Positions 1 through 7,958 of a DNA stretch of 15,248 bases are shown here, one piece after another (position 1 is the stretch's first letter; each line of letters opens with the position of its first letter). The stretch lies in the NCBI GenBank assembly GCA_002427845.1, contig DIYZ01000218.1, positions 9,060 through 24,307 on the forward strand. The letters run 5' to 3'. The position numbers and the translations under genes were made by a program. The notes beneath the pieces were generated by a model. It was not told the origin of the DNA. It did no database searches and saw nothing but the letters and a program-made list of their open reading frames with translations. The stretch comes from Chloracidobacterium sp. UBA6041 (GTDB lineage Bacteria; Acidobacteriota; Blastocatellia; Pyrinomonadales; Pyrinomonadaceae).

Positions 1-18
1 AATCCGCAATTTAGAACG

Positions 19-1701
<1,683 letters not shown>

Positions 1702-1710
1702 CGTGAAATT

Positions 1711-1810
1711 GGCCACAGATGAACACGGATGAGATAGATCTGCGGGAAATATCTGGGCTGCTCTTCATTTACTACTCCTAATCTGTGTCTATCCGCGCAA
1801 ATCTGTGGCC
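1711..1810. repeat. Interspersed inverted-repeat element, GCCACAGAT family, copy 1
   Basis: A 100-bp element whose ends are a perfect 10-bp inverted repeat (GGCCACAGAT at 1711-1720, ATCTGTGGCC at 1801-1810). The arms continue imperfectly inward, with CGGAT on the left and ATCCG on the right at matching positions. A second copy with the same terminal core lies at 8952-9057. It starts 10 bp after the ettA stop codon and could act as a bidirectional 3'-end structure, but it has no U-tract. It looks like a small dispersed palindromic repeat; no transposase is associated. Confidence 0.8.
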
Positions 1811-1835
1811 GATTCGAAAGCTTTGACGGAGAACA

Positions 1836-2336
1836 ATGAAATCCAAGGTCATTCAAGTTACGGGCCTCGCGTTAACTATCGCCTACGCCGCATTCATCAT
1901 CTGGATTTACGCGACAGAGCCGCGCACGTTCAAAGACGTAGCAAACAGCGCAGAAGTTGCTGCCGGAACCTACCAGATAAACCAGGAGAAATTCGCTGCC
2001 GGGCACTCCTTGTTCCTTCGTGAGCAGTTTCGCGCCGCGCGAGATGAATGGCAGCGTGCGGACCCGGCGCAAGGCGATGCGCGAACGCAGTTTTACATAG
2101 CTTACTCGTTTTACCGGGAAGGCTGGGGTCGTGTTTACTACGACCAGGATTTGTTCAAGCAAGGATTGGAAGCCGCCAACCGCGCAGCCAACCTTGCATC
2201 AACTGCTCCGTTGACCATCGATGATCCAAACTTGAATATGCACACAGTTGCGGAGTTGAAAGCCGAATTGGAACAAGGTGTCGAACAAAGCTGGAGCGAC
2301 GTCAATCCGCTGAAAGTTTTGCGCACGCGGAAATAG
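1836..2336 (+). CDS. Membrane-anchored TPR-like protein of unknown function
   Basis: I do not recognise a named family. The 166-residue product has a short basic N-terminus, one hydrophobic segment at about residues 7-26 (IQVTGLALTIAYAAFIIWIY) and then a helical, alanine- and charge-rich domain. Residues about 53-125 resemble tetratricopeptide helices (FAAGHSLFLREQFRAARDEW, then TQFYIAYSFYREGWGRVYYD, then LEAANRAANLA). This suggests an inner-membrane anchored protein with a periplasmic or cytoplasmic protein-binding domain. The ATG at 1836 is preceded by GGAG at 1828-1831 with a short 4-nt gap. The next gene follows about 100 bp downstream on the same strand and is also a membrane protein, so the two may be co-transcribed; any joint role is inference. 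Confidence 0.75.
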   Translation: MKSKVIQVTGLALTIAYAAFIIWIYATEPRTFKDVANSAEVAAGTYQINQEKFAAGHSLFLREQFRAARDEWQRADPAQGDARTQFYIAYSFYREGWGRVYYDQDLFKQGLEAANRAANLASTAPLTIDDPNLNMHTVAELKAELEQGVEQSWSDVNPLKVLRTRK

Positions 2337-2337
2337 G

Positions 2338-2373
2338 ACAGACATTCCTCTCTGTCTGTGTGTTTGTCTTTTT
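2338..2373 (+). terminator. Possible weak terminator hairpin
   Basis: Just after the stop of the TPR-like gene there is a 7-bp perfect stem, ACAGACA at 2338-2344 with TGTCTGT at 2353-2359 and an 8-nt loop. A T-rich stretch follows that ends in CTTTTT at 2368-2373. The stem is AT/GC-mixed and the T-run does not follow it directly, so it may be leaky or no terminator at all. Confidence 0.3.
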
Positions 2374-2439
2374 GTCCGTGCCTTGGAATGCGACAGGCAG
2401 GAATTTCTGTTCCCCATGCTGTGCGGAGTCAAGAAAAAG

Positions 2440-3189
2440 ATGACTGCGAATAATCGGTCAAGAAACCGGTCTCTCCTGCATTTTATTGTGCTGCCGCTGC
2501 TATTCCTGACGGTCGCGCTGTTGGGCGGACTGCGGATCAGTGCGGACCATGCGTTGATCTTCGTCGCGCCGCCGCTGGTCACTTTTGTGCTTGCGGTTCT
2601 TTTGATGCTCCTTTTTGTACGTGGCCGGCTCTTGGAGTTTAACCGGTGGGTGGCGAGTGATCGTCCGCCTCTGAAAAATATCTCTCACGGCTGGATGCTG
2701 CTCACGCTCTTTTTCGCGTCAGCCCAGGCATTCAACTCCGTGCTTCCGGAGCGTGGCCTTCTTCACTGGCTATTCTCATTCTTTTTTCTGTGGACCCTCT
2801 GGAACAACCAGTTTTCGTCCTTTAATGCGCGCAGACTATTGCGCAGCCTCACAGTGCTGTTCGGAACTGCGTTTGTCCTCAAACATATGCTGCTGGCGAG
2901 TCTCTATAGTCCGGATGGCGGGTGGCTAAAACGAGTGGCAGGCGCGTTGTTGCAGGGTGTGGCGCTCGGCACGCTTGACGCACCAAGTTTCGCGCCGGCT
3001 ACAGGTTACATATCCTTCTTCACCATTACGCTTTACGTCGCCGGATTGCTTCTGCTCACCTTTGCTTCAGATGACGAGATTGATGAGGCGGTCTACAGGA
3101 ATCAACTAGCAGTGCGCGAATCAGTTCTCGACGACGGCGCGAGTCAGCCCAGCATCGAGGAATCACGGGAGAGAACGCTCTCAGATTAA
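2440..3189 (+). CDS. Polytopic membrane protein of unknown function
   Basis: Unrecognised integral membrane protein, 249 aa from the ATG at 2440. Hydrophobic segments lie at about residues 11-31, 38-61, 82-99, 107-121, 133-155 and 188-208, followed by an acidic soluble tail of about 40 residues (DDEIDEAVYR onward). The reading frame is open from a TTG at 2383 and has another ATG at 2416. I prefer 2440 because GGAG at 2425-2428 lies 11 nt upstream and because the 19 extra residues are polar and include two Cys, unlike a membrane-protein N-terminus. No catalytic motif is evident. It lies downstream of the TPR-like gene on the same strand, possibly as a pair. Confidence 0.7.
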   Translation: MTANNRSRNRSLLHFIVLPLLFLTVALLGGLRISADHALIFVAPPLVTFVLAVLLMLLFVRGRLLEFNRWVASDRPPLKNISHGWMLLTLFFASAQAFNSVLPERGLLHWLFSFFFLWTLWNNQFSSFNARRLLRSLTVLFGTAFVLKHMLLASLYSPDGGWLKRVAGALLQGVALGTLDAPSFAPATGYISFFTITLYVAGLLLLTFASDDEIDEAVYRNQLAVRESVLDDGASQPSIEESRERTLSD

Positions 3190-3296
3190 ACTCACAGCAG
3201 GGAATGGCAGTAAAGCGGATCCGCAGATTAGGCAGATAGGTCGCAGCCAGGGAGCCAGACCGCTCGAGTTTTCTCCAGCTCGCGGCTCTGCCGCCC
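3190..3296. other. Gene-free stretch ahead of the hairpin array
   Basis: No coding signal. It holds a perfect 10-bp palindrome GCGGATCCGC (about 3216-3225) followed by a CAGATTAGGCAGATAGG stretch. This looks like a decayed fragment of a dispersed GCAGATTA-type repeat. No promoter or terminator can be defended here. Confidence 0.4.
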
Positions 3297-3425
3297 GATG
3301 TGCGGAAGGCCTATGGCCTTCCGTCAGTCGAGCTATTTTCTTCAGGGGCTATGCCCCTTCATTCAGGGGGCGTAGCCCCCATTCAAGGTCAGCCGGGCCG
3401 GAAGGTCAAAGACCTTCCGCACATC
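3297..3425. repeat. Four-hairpin palindromic array (REP-like)
   Basis: Four consecutive hairpins, each with a GC-rich stem and a 3-nt loop: 3303-3323 (CGGAAGGCC/GGCCTTCCG, loop TAT), 3344-3358 (AGGGGC/GCCCCT, loop TAT), 3366-3380 (GGGGGC/GCCCCC, loop GTA) and 3399-3419 (CGGAAGGTC/GACCTTCCG, loop AAA). The whole array is itself framed by a 13-bp inverted repeat, GATGTGCGGAAGG at 3297-3309 and CCTTCCGCACATC at 3413-3425. Stems one and four are near-identical in outer sequence and differ by compensating changes next to the loop. This is a composite palindromic repeat, not a coding region. It follows the 2440-3189 gene and could stabilise or terminate its transcript. Confidence 0.85.
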
Positions 3426-3575
3426 AGGTGGCATAGCCGGAAAGAATATCGAATCGCGGACTGCACGTAACCAAATGCCTAGGCGGAAAACCTCGAACCA
3501 CGGAACCGATAGTCGGCGATCGGTCGGCGCTATAAGACTCCACATCGCAGATTCACTGCTCACTTCGCACTGCTA

Positions 3576-3917
3576 CGTCGCGGAGCGACGGTTGAATTTA
3601 GCCCAGCCTTTCAGAGTCTGTGTCAAAACTCGGGAGAGTGAAAGAAGTCGAGGAACAAATCCCAGGCGACAGCGGCCACAATACAGAACCGTTGGCGGTA
3701 GCCAATGGATGCTGGCATGCAATTACATCTGGAGAGACGCCGTGCTTTCCGCCCAAGTTTGGGAGAGAAACAATGGGCCGAACTTGACGCCAGCATCCAT
3801 TGGCTACCGCCAACGGTTCTGTAGTGAGTGGCGATGTAGGGTGATTTCCTTCAGCAACATGAGTTTTGACACAGACTCTAAAAGGCCGGGCTAAACTCGT
3901 GGCGACGCTACGCGTCG
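3576..3917. repeat. Split REP-like palindrome hosting a MITE-like insert
   Basis: The outer parts form a palindrome. Hairpin CGTCGC/GCGACG (3576-3590, loop GGA) lies on the left and hairpin CGACGC/GCGTCG (3903-3917, loop TAC) on the right. Inside them TTTAGCCCAGCCTTT (3597-3611) pairs with AAAGGCCGGGCTAAA (3881-3895) with one mismatch. Between these arms lies the element at 3613-3879. The simplest reading is an ancestral small palindrome opened near its centre by an insertion. Confidence 0.6.
3613..3879. mobile_element. MITE-like non-autonomous element (267 bp)
   Basis: The element is bounded by a perfect 19-bp terminal inverted repeat, AGAGTCTGTGTCAAAACTC at 3613-3631 and its complement at 3861-3879. 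Inside is a second, perfect 35-bp inverted repeat (3682-3716 with 3789-3823) around a loop of 72 nt. There is no open frame that looks like a transposase; the long frames crossing it (139 codons on plus, 71 on minus) are mirror products of the palindrome. TIRs, small size and lack of coding capacity fit a MITE mobilised in trans. I cannot name the parent IS family from the ends alone. The exact target duplication is unclear, because the flanking bases belong to the host palindrome. Confidence 0.65.
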
Positions 3918-3929
3918 AGAACTATTTCC

Positions 3930-4178
3930 TTATTCAGCCATCTGATCGTTGATCGACTTCAAGGCGCTTTCGAGCATGGCGCGGTGGGCGGGATTGGTGG
4001 CCGCGGCGAGTTGGGTCATTACGCGGGAGCGGTTGAGTCGGAGCGATTCAAATCGGGCACTGCGCGCGCGTTCCTCTACCGAGGAAGTGCCGCGGTTAGC
4101 TCGGGCATCTGCCGCTGCCTGTTGCCGTTCAAACACTTCTTCCATCTGCCCGGCCAGATCATCTCCGTCCCATCCCAT
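3930..4178 (-). CDS. Small charged helical protein of unknown function (82 aa)
   Basis: Minus-strand gene with a very good translation start: AGGAGG lies about 8 nt before the ATG at 4178. The 82-residue product begins MGWDGDDLAGQMEEVFERQQ and is rich in Ala, Arg, Glu and Gln. It is predicted to be mostly helical, possibly a coiled coil, with no Cys, no signal peptide and no membrane segment. It is flanked by gene-free repeat regions on both sides, so it is a single-gene unit. I do not recognise a family. The strong Shine-Dalgarno and the lack of repeats in the frame argue that it is real. Confidence 0.65.
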   Translation of the reverse strand: MGWDGDDLAGQMEEVFERQQAAADARANRGTSSVEERARSARFESLRLNRSRVMTQLAAATNPAHRAMLESALKSINDQMAE

Positions 4179-4582
4179 AAGTCCACCTCCTGCAAGTTGT
4201 AGTCTATCGTAGCACCTATTGCGTCAGCGCACACTATTTGGCTTGCTCATGGCTGGTCGTGCAGTTTCAAAACGAGAATTGGCGAATGGCTGAGAGCGTC
4301 TGGAAAACAGCCGTGTAGCGGCGAAATGTCTATAGAACAGTTTGGCTCATATCAAGTCCATAGCTCCGATAGGAGCGCAATGTTTAAGGTCTTTCGCTCA
4401 TAAATGGGCGCGGATTGTTTTCGCGGCTCGCAGTCTATAAACATCTCGTCCCTCCGGGACTTTTCCCGACGGACTGAAACCAAGTGCTAATGAGTACCTG
4501 ATACCCCACATTGCATCATTACTAAAGACGCAACTTGCTCTTTGGGTCTATCTGCTGAGACTATGACCGCCACACTAATTTT
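4179..4582. other. Gene-free region upstream of the ABC exporter
   Basis: About 400 bp between a divergent pair of genes. I see no coding frame. It contains three hairpin-linked repeat motifs (listed separately) and should hold the promoters of both the 82-aa gene and the exporter. I could not identify a convincing -35/-10 pair for either. Confidence 0.5.
4310..4460. repeat. Three copies of a hairpin + AATGTYTATAG repeat
   Basis: Three units share the same layout, a small hairpin followed by a short conserved tail. Copy 1: GCCG/CGGC at 4310-4322, then GAAATGTCTATAGA. Copy 2: GCTCC/GGAGC at 4363-4376, then GCAATGTTTA to 4386. Copy 3 is inverted: GTCTATAAACATCTC at 4433-4447, then hairpin GTCCC/GGGAC at 4448-4460. 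Stem sequences differ completely while stem form and tail are kept. This indicates a structured repeat family, not simple duplication. Confidence 0.7.
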
Positions 4583-6463
4583 ATGAGCACGTCAATCAGC
4601 AACAAGAACGGCAAGCCAAAGAAAAAACGCATCACTCCTACGGACGCGTGGCGTGATGCGCGCGAACTGATCTGGTCACATCGTCACCGCCTGGCATTAG
4701 GTATGCTGCTAATGGTCGTGAATCGCCTTGCCGGCCTGGTTCTACCCACCAGCTCCAAATACGTCATCGATGACGTCATCATCAAGCATCGCAGCGAGCT
4801 GTTGGTACCTTTAGCGCTCGCGGCGGGCGCGGCAACTTTAGTTCAAGCCTTTAGCTCGTTCGCGCTATCGCAGGTACTGGGTGTGGCGGCGCAACGCGCG
4901 ATCACTGAGATGCGCAAGAGCGTTCAGGAACATGTCGCGCGCTTGCCCACCAGATACTTCGACTCCACGCAAACCGGCATACTGATTTCGCGCATCATGA
5001 CCGACGCGGAAGGAATCAGAAATCTCGTGGGCACCGGGCTGGTCCAACTGGTTGGCGGCCTGGTAACGGCGGTGATCGCGCTGGGAGTTTTGTTTTATCT
5101 AAACTGGCGGCTGACATCGATCACGCTGTTGGCGCTCGCCGCCTTTGGCAGCGCCATGGCCCTGGCTTTCAAACGCCTCCGCCCACTCTTCCGCGAACGC
5201 GGTCAAATTAATGCTGAAGTTACGGGCCGTCTGACTGAGTCGCTAGGCGGCATTCGCATCGTCAAAGCTTACGCTGCCGAGAAGCGCGAGGAGCTCGTCT
5301 TCGCGCGCGGAGCGCATCGTCTGTTTCGCAACGTGGCGCGGTCCATGACCGGGATTTCCGCCGTCACAGCCTTCTCAACTGTCATCGTGGGTGTCATCGG
5401 CGTAATTCTAATACTCGTCGGTGGACGCGCGATCCTTAGTGGACAAATGACGCTCGGCGACTTCTTCATGTACATCTTCTTCACGGCGCTGGTGGCGGCG
5501 CCGCTCGTTGAAATCGCTTCCATCGGCACACAGATTACAGAGGCGTTCGCCGGTCTCGACCGGATACGCGAGATCAAAGCGATGGTCACTGAAGATGAAG
5601 CTGACGCCACTCGCCAACAGTGTCCGGCGATTGTTGGTGAGATTGCTTTCGAGGACGTAAGTTTTGAATACAACGAGAGCGTGCCCGTCCTCAAGCATGT
5701 TTCCTTTCGGGCGGCGGCTGGATCAACAACAGCGCTGGTGGGTTCGAGCGGTTCCGGCAAGTCTACGCTTATCAGTTTGGTGATGGCCTTCAACCGGCCA
5801 ATATCGGGAACAGTAACTGTCGATGGCTGCGACCTCGCTGCCGTCCGCTTGAAAGATTATCGCCGCCAGCTCGGCGTCGTGTTGCAGGACAACTTTCTTT
5901 TCGATGGCACCATCGCGGAAAACATCAGCTTCGCTCATCCCCATGCGAGCCGCGAACAGATTATTGAAGCCAGCCGCATCGCCCATTGCGAAGAATTCAT
6001 CAACGGTTTTGCCGATGGCTATGACACGATCGTCGGTGAACGCGGCGTGAAGTTGTCCGGTGGTCAACGCCAGCGCGTGGCGATTGCGCGGGCAATTTTG
6101 GCAAAGCCCAGGATTCTTATTCTGGACGAAGCAACGTCGAGTTTGGACAGCGAGAGTGAAGCGATGATTCAGGACGGACTGCAATCGCTGCGTCGCGGTC
6201 GTACTACCTTTGTCATCGCGCATCGTCTCTCGACTATTCGCAGCGCCGATCAAATCCTGGTGCTTGAAGGCGGTGAGATCGTCGAACGCGGCACGCATGA
6301 AGAGTTGCTCACGGCGGGTGGTCGCTATAAGCAGTTGTACGACAAACAGTATCGCTTTGAGCGCAATCAGTTCATCAATCCCGGTGAGGATTTCACGCCT
6401 GAGCTACCGAAGGCGGCGACTTCAGCGACCGGAGCCGGACCGTTGTTGCCGACAAATCTTTGA
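4583..6463 (+). CDS. MsbA/ABCB-type ABC exporter (fused permease-ATPase)
   Basis: Homodimeric half-transporter of the inner membrane that moves a lipid, drug or peptide outward using ATP. The 626-aa protein has an N-terminal six-helix domain at about residues 35-315, with hydrophobic segments near 37-57, 75-100, 150-172, 177-196, 260-281 and 292-312. The ATPase follows, with Walker A GSSGSGKS at 387-394, Q-loop Gln435, signature LSGGQ at 491-495, Walker B with Glu516, D-loop SSLD and H-loop His547. All are intact. The length and the coupling-helix region (LPTRYFDSTQTG at 121-132) match the MsbA/LmrA group. The substrate cannot be read from the sequence, and no lipid A or peptide biosynthesis gene is adjacent. 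The ATG at 4583 lacks a recognisable Shine-Dalgarno, but the basic N-terminal extension is normal for the family. Confidence 0.93.
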   Translation: MSTSISNKNGKPKKKRITPTDAWRDARELIWSHRHRLALGMLLMVVNRLAGLVLPTSSKYVIDDVIIKHRSELLVPLALAAGAATLVQAFSSFALSQVLGVAAQRAITEMRKSVQEHVARLPTRYFDSTQTGILISRIMTDAEGIRNLVGTGLVQLVGGLVTAVIALGVLFYLNWRLTSITLLALAAFGSAMALAFKRLRPLFRERGQINAEVTGRLTESLGGIRIVKAYAAEKREELVFARGAHRLFRNVARSMTGISAVTAFSTVIVGVIGVILILVGGRAILSGQMTLGDFFMYIFFTALVAAPLVEIASIGTQITEAFAGLDRIREIKAMVTEDEADATRQQCPAIVGEIAFEDVSFEYNESVPVLKHVSFRAAAGSTTALVGSSGSGKSTLISLVMAFNRPISGTVTVDGCDLAAVRLKDYRRQLGVVLQDNFLFDGTIAENISFAHPHASREQIIEASRIAHCEEFINGFADGYDTIVGERGVKLSGGQRQRVAIARAILAKPRILILDEATSSLDSESEAMIQDGLQSLRRGRTTFVIAHRLSTIRSADQILVLEGGEIVERGTHEELLTAGGRYKQLYDKQYRFERNQFINPGEDFTPELPKAATSATGAGPLLPTNL

Positions 6464-6471
6464 GCCTGAGA

Positions 6472-6810
6472 TTCGCAGGTATTCTGAATGAGGTTTATCT
6501 TGAACCTGCGAAGCAGGTGACAGCGTAAAGCCTGGGGTGTAAACCCCAGGGAGTGTAGCGCCAACCAACAAAGCCCGTGCAAACGGGCGTCAGCCGGTCC
6601 GACATCGTTAGCGGTTGATCGCCTACATCGGTCTTCGACCAGTGGTCGCGGAGACTCATGGAGCTTCATTCTGTCGCCCGTTTCACGGGCTACTTTCCTG
6701 TACTGCACACATGTTCCTGGGGTTCCGCTTCGCTTCACCCCAGGGCGGGGTCCCCAACCGAGCAGCTCGGCTGGGGTGCTAGACTTTATGCTGTTGCCTG
6801 CTTCGCAGGC
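6472..6810. repeat. Large multi-hairpin palindromic array
   Basis: Consecutive stems are: TTCGCAGGT/ACCTGCGAA (6472-6480 with 6504-6512), CCTGC/GCAGG (6505-6517), CCTGGGGT/ACCCCAGG (6531-6550, 4-nt loop), GCCCGT/ACGGGC (6573-6588), GCCCGT/ACGGGC again (6676-6690), CCTGGGG/CCCCAGG (6716-6744), CCGAG/CTCGG nested in CCCC/GGGG (6752-6776) and GCCTGC/GCAGGC (6796-6810). The order mirrors itself: CCTGC, CCTGGGG and GCCCGT on the left recur as GCCCGT, CCTGGGG and CCTGC on the right, so the array is also a long imperfect palindrome of about 300 bp. It probably forms a strong structure in the exporter transcript's 3' region. Confidence 0.8.
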
Positions 6811-6822
6811 TCAGAGATTCGT

Positions 6823-6850
6823 GAACCCTCTAATCTGAACCCTCTAATCT
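6823..6850 (+). repeat. 14-bp tandem duplication
   Basis: GAACCCTCTAATCT occurs twice in direct succession (6823-6836 and 6837-6850), immediately before the AAGGAG ribosome binding site (6851-6856) of the next gene. Confidence 0.9.
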
Positions 6851-6862
6851 AAGGAGCTAAAC

Positions 6863-7300
6863 ATGGCAACCACTTCGCAGTCGTTCGCAAATCACACTCG
6901 TTGGCATCCCCCATTCCACTTCTTTGTCCTGCCGGTGATGCTGATCAACTTCTTTTGGGCCGTAGTGCTATTCGTTAAGACCCCTGGGCGAAATTCAGGT
7001 TGGTGGATCGTGGTCTCGCTGGCTTTACTGTTGCTTACGTTCTTTGTACGGACCAATGCACTGAAGGTACAGGATCGAATTATCAGGCTAGAAGAAAGAC
7101 TTCGCTACCAACAGTTGCTCGCGCCGGTTGTGGTCCAACAGACGAGCGCGCTTACCCCGCAACAAATGGTCGCACTCCGCTTTGCAAGCGATGGCGAGTT
7201 GGAGCAACTGGTGACGGCAATAGCGGCCGGCAAGATTAGCAAGCCCAAAGAAATCAAGCAGGCCATCACGAGCTGGCGTGCCGATACATTTCGCGTCTAG
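6863..7300 (+). CDS. DUF6526-like two-segment membrane protein
   Basis: The 145-residue protein begins with a SFANHTRWHPPFHFFVLPV motif and has two hydrophobic segments (about 19-39 and 46-63), then an amphipathic region (VQDRIIRLEERLRYQQLL). It ends with LTPQQMVALRFASDGELEQL, a KPKEIKQAI stretch and the terminal WRADTFRV. This arrangement matches what I remember of the DUF6526 family, which is common in Acidobacteriota and Bacteroidota and has no known function. The start is firm: AAGGAG at 6851-6856 lies 6 nt before the ATG at 6863. It stands alone between repeats, downstream of the exporter array. Family assignment is from memory and the role is unknown. Confidence 0.8.
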   Translation: MATTSQSFANHTRWHPPFHFFVLPVMLINFFWAVVLFVKTPGRNSGWWIVVSLALLLLTFFVRTNALKVQDRIIRLEERLRYQQLLAPVVVQQTSALTPQQMVALRFASDGELEQLVTAIAAGKISKPKEIKQAITSWRADTFRV

Positions 7301-7306
7301 GGTCCG

Positions 7307-7327
7307 GCACTCGAAACAGAGTGCTTT
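7307..7327 (+). terminator. Possible weak intrinsic terminator
   Basis: GCACTC (7307-7312) pairs with GAGTGC (7319-7324) across a 6-nt loop, 7 bp after the stop of the DUF6526-like gene, and is followed by only TTTC. It is in the right place, but the stem and T-tract are short. Confidence 0.35.
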
Positions 7328-7450
7328 CAGAAACCACGCCGACAAGTTTTTCCCACATAAAGGAAATCGGAGCAAAACGTCTTCCGGTTATCTTTAATCG
7401 CGTTTGCGGATATCGAAGGACAACCGGCTATCCCGCCGGAAAAGAATCAC

Positions 7451-7678
7451 GTGGTTGCTGTGGCAAAAATCGAAGCTTCGCCCCCTCCCATCGCCCCGGA
7501 AAGAATTCTCGTCGTTTTCATCGGCCTTCTGCTCGTCATCCTGCTGGCCGCTCTCGACTCTACAATAGTCGCGACCGCCCTCCCGACCATCGTGAGCGAA
7601 CTCGGCGGGTTGGCCCATCTCTCCTGGGTAGTCACTGCTTATTTACTCGCGCAAACGGTTGTCACGCCGCTCTAGGCA
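7451..7678 (+). pseudogene. Truncated MFS multidrug exporter (DHA2/EmrB-like), N-terminus only
   Basis: A 74-codon frame from GTG at 7451 (alternative GTG at 7460) reads as the beginning of a 14-helix MFS drug exporter. It has a hydrophobic first helix (about 19-35), the motif ALDSTIVATALPTIVSELGG, then HLSWVVTAYLLAQTVVTPL. In intact DHA2 proteins a TyrGly-x-LeuGlyAsp loop follows directly. Here a TAG stop occurs at that point (7676-7678) and none of the three downstream frames continues the family. About 400 residues are missing, so this is a remnant left by a deletion or rearrangement, not a working transporter. No clear Shine-Dalgarno is present. Confidence 0.75.
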
Positions 7679-7958
7679 GGGCAACTACCTCTGGAATAGC
7701 CCATGAAGTGTTTATTCCATATCGTGCAGGCTAACGCGCACGCGTTCGCACATCGTCTACACCCGACAAACAAGTTTTCCTCACTATTTCAAACGCCTTG
7801 CGCTAAATCACCAAATAGTAAGAGTTACGGCGGCGGCGTGCCAAAGAGACGGGTTGGCACGGTCATTGCTCAAGTACTAACTGACGCGCGTCGTAACCTC
7901 GTAGTAACGTTGTCAGGAATAATCACCGAGCGGCGGCGCGCCATTGAAGGTGGTTGTA
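7679..7958. other. Gene-free interval holding a sigma-54 promoter
   Basis: About 280 bp after the MFS remnant with no coding content I can support. Its main feature is the sigma-54 promoter at 7854-7870 and the surrounding palindrome. Enhancer-binding sites for an NtrC-type activator would be expected upstream, but none is obvious by eye. Confidence 0.5.
7854..7870 (+). promoter_or_regulatory. Sigma-54 (RpoN) promoter, -24/-12 type
   Basis: TTGGCACGGTCATTGCT matches the sigma-54 consensus YTGGCACGRNNNTTGCW at every defined position, with the required spacing between the GG (-24) and GC (-12) elements. The expected start of transcription is about 7881, leaving a leader of about 80 nt to the ATG at 7959 or about 180 nt to the ATG at 8058. 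The -24 element is the right half of an 8-bp inverted repeat, CGTGCCAA (7837-7844) and TTGGCACG (7854-7861). It points at the glycine-zipper gene, which would then depend on an AAA+ activator. Confidence 0.7.

Larger units (their letters stand above)
6464..6862. other. Gene-free repeat region downstream of the exporter
   Basis: About 400 bp with no supported gene. It is nearly filled by a hairpin array (6472-6810) and ends in a short tandem duplication and the ribosome binding site of the next gene. Short frames here are derived from the palindromes. Confidence 0.6.

Noticed and set aside
3297..3425. CRISPR array
   Set aside because: Repeats are hairpins of different sequence without equal unique spacers, and no cas gene is present.
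3475..3894. 139-codon plus-strand frame and 71-codon minus-strand frame (3598-3813)
   Set aside because: Both cross the MITE and the mirror palindrome. Their ends read the same repeat on opposite strands (for example SFDTDS-like words in both), so they are by-products of the inverted repeats.
4203..4582. tRNA or structured ncRNA in the gene-free region before the exporter
   Set aside because: No cloverleaf or CCA end was seen; the hairpins are explained by the AATGTYTATAG repeat family.
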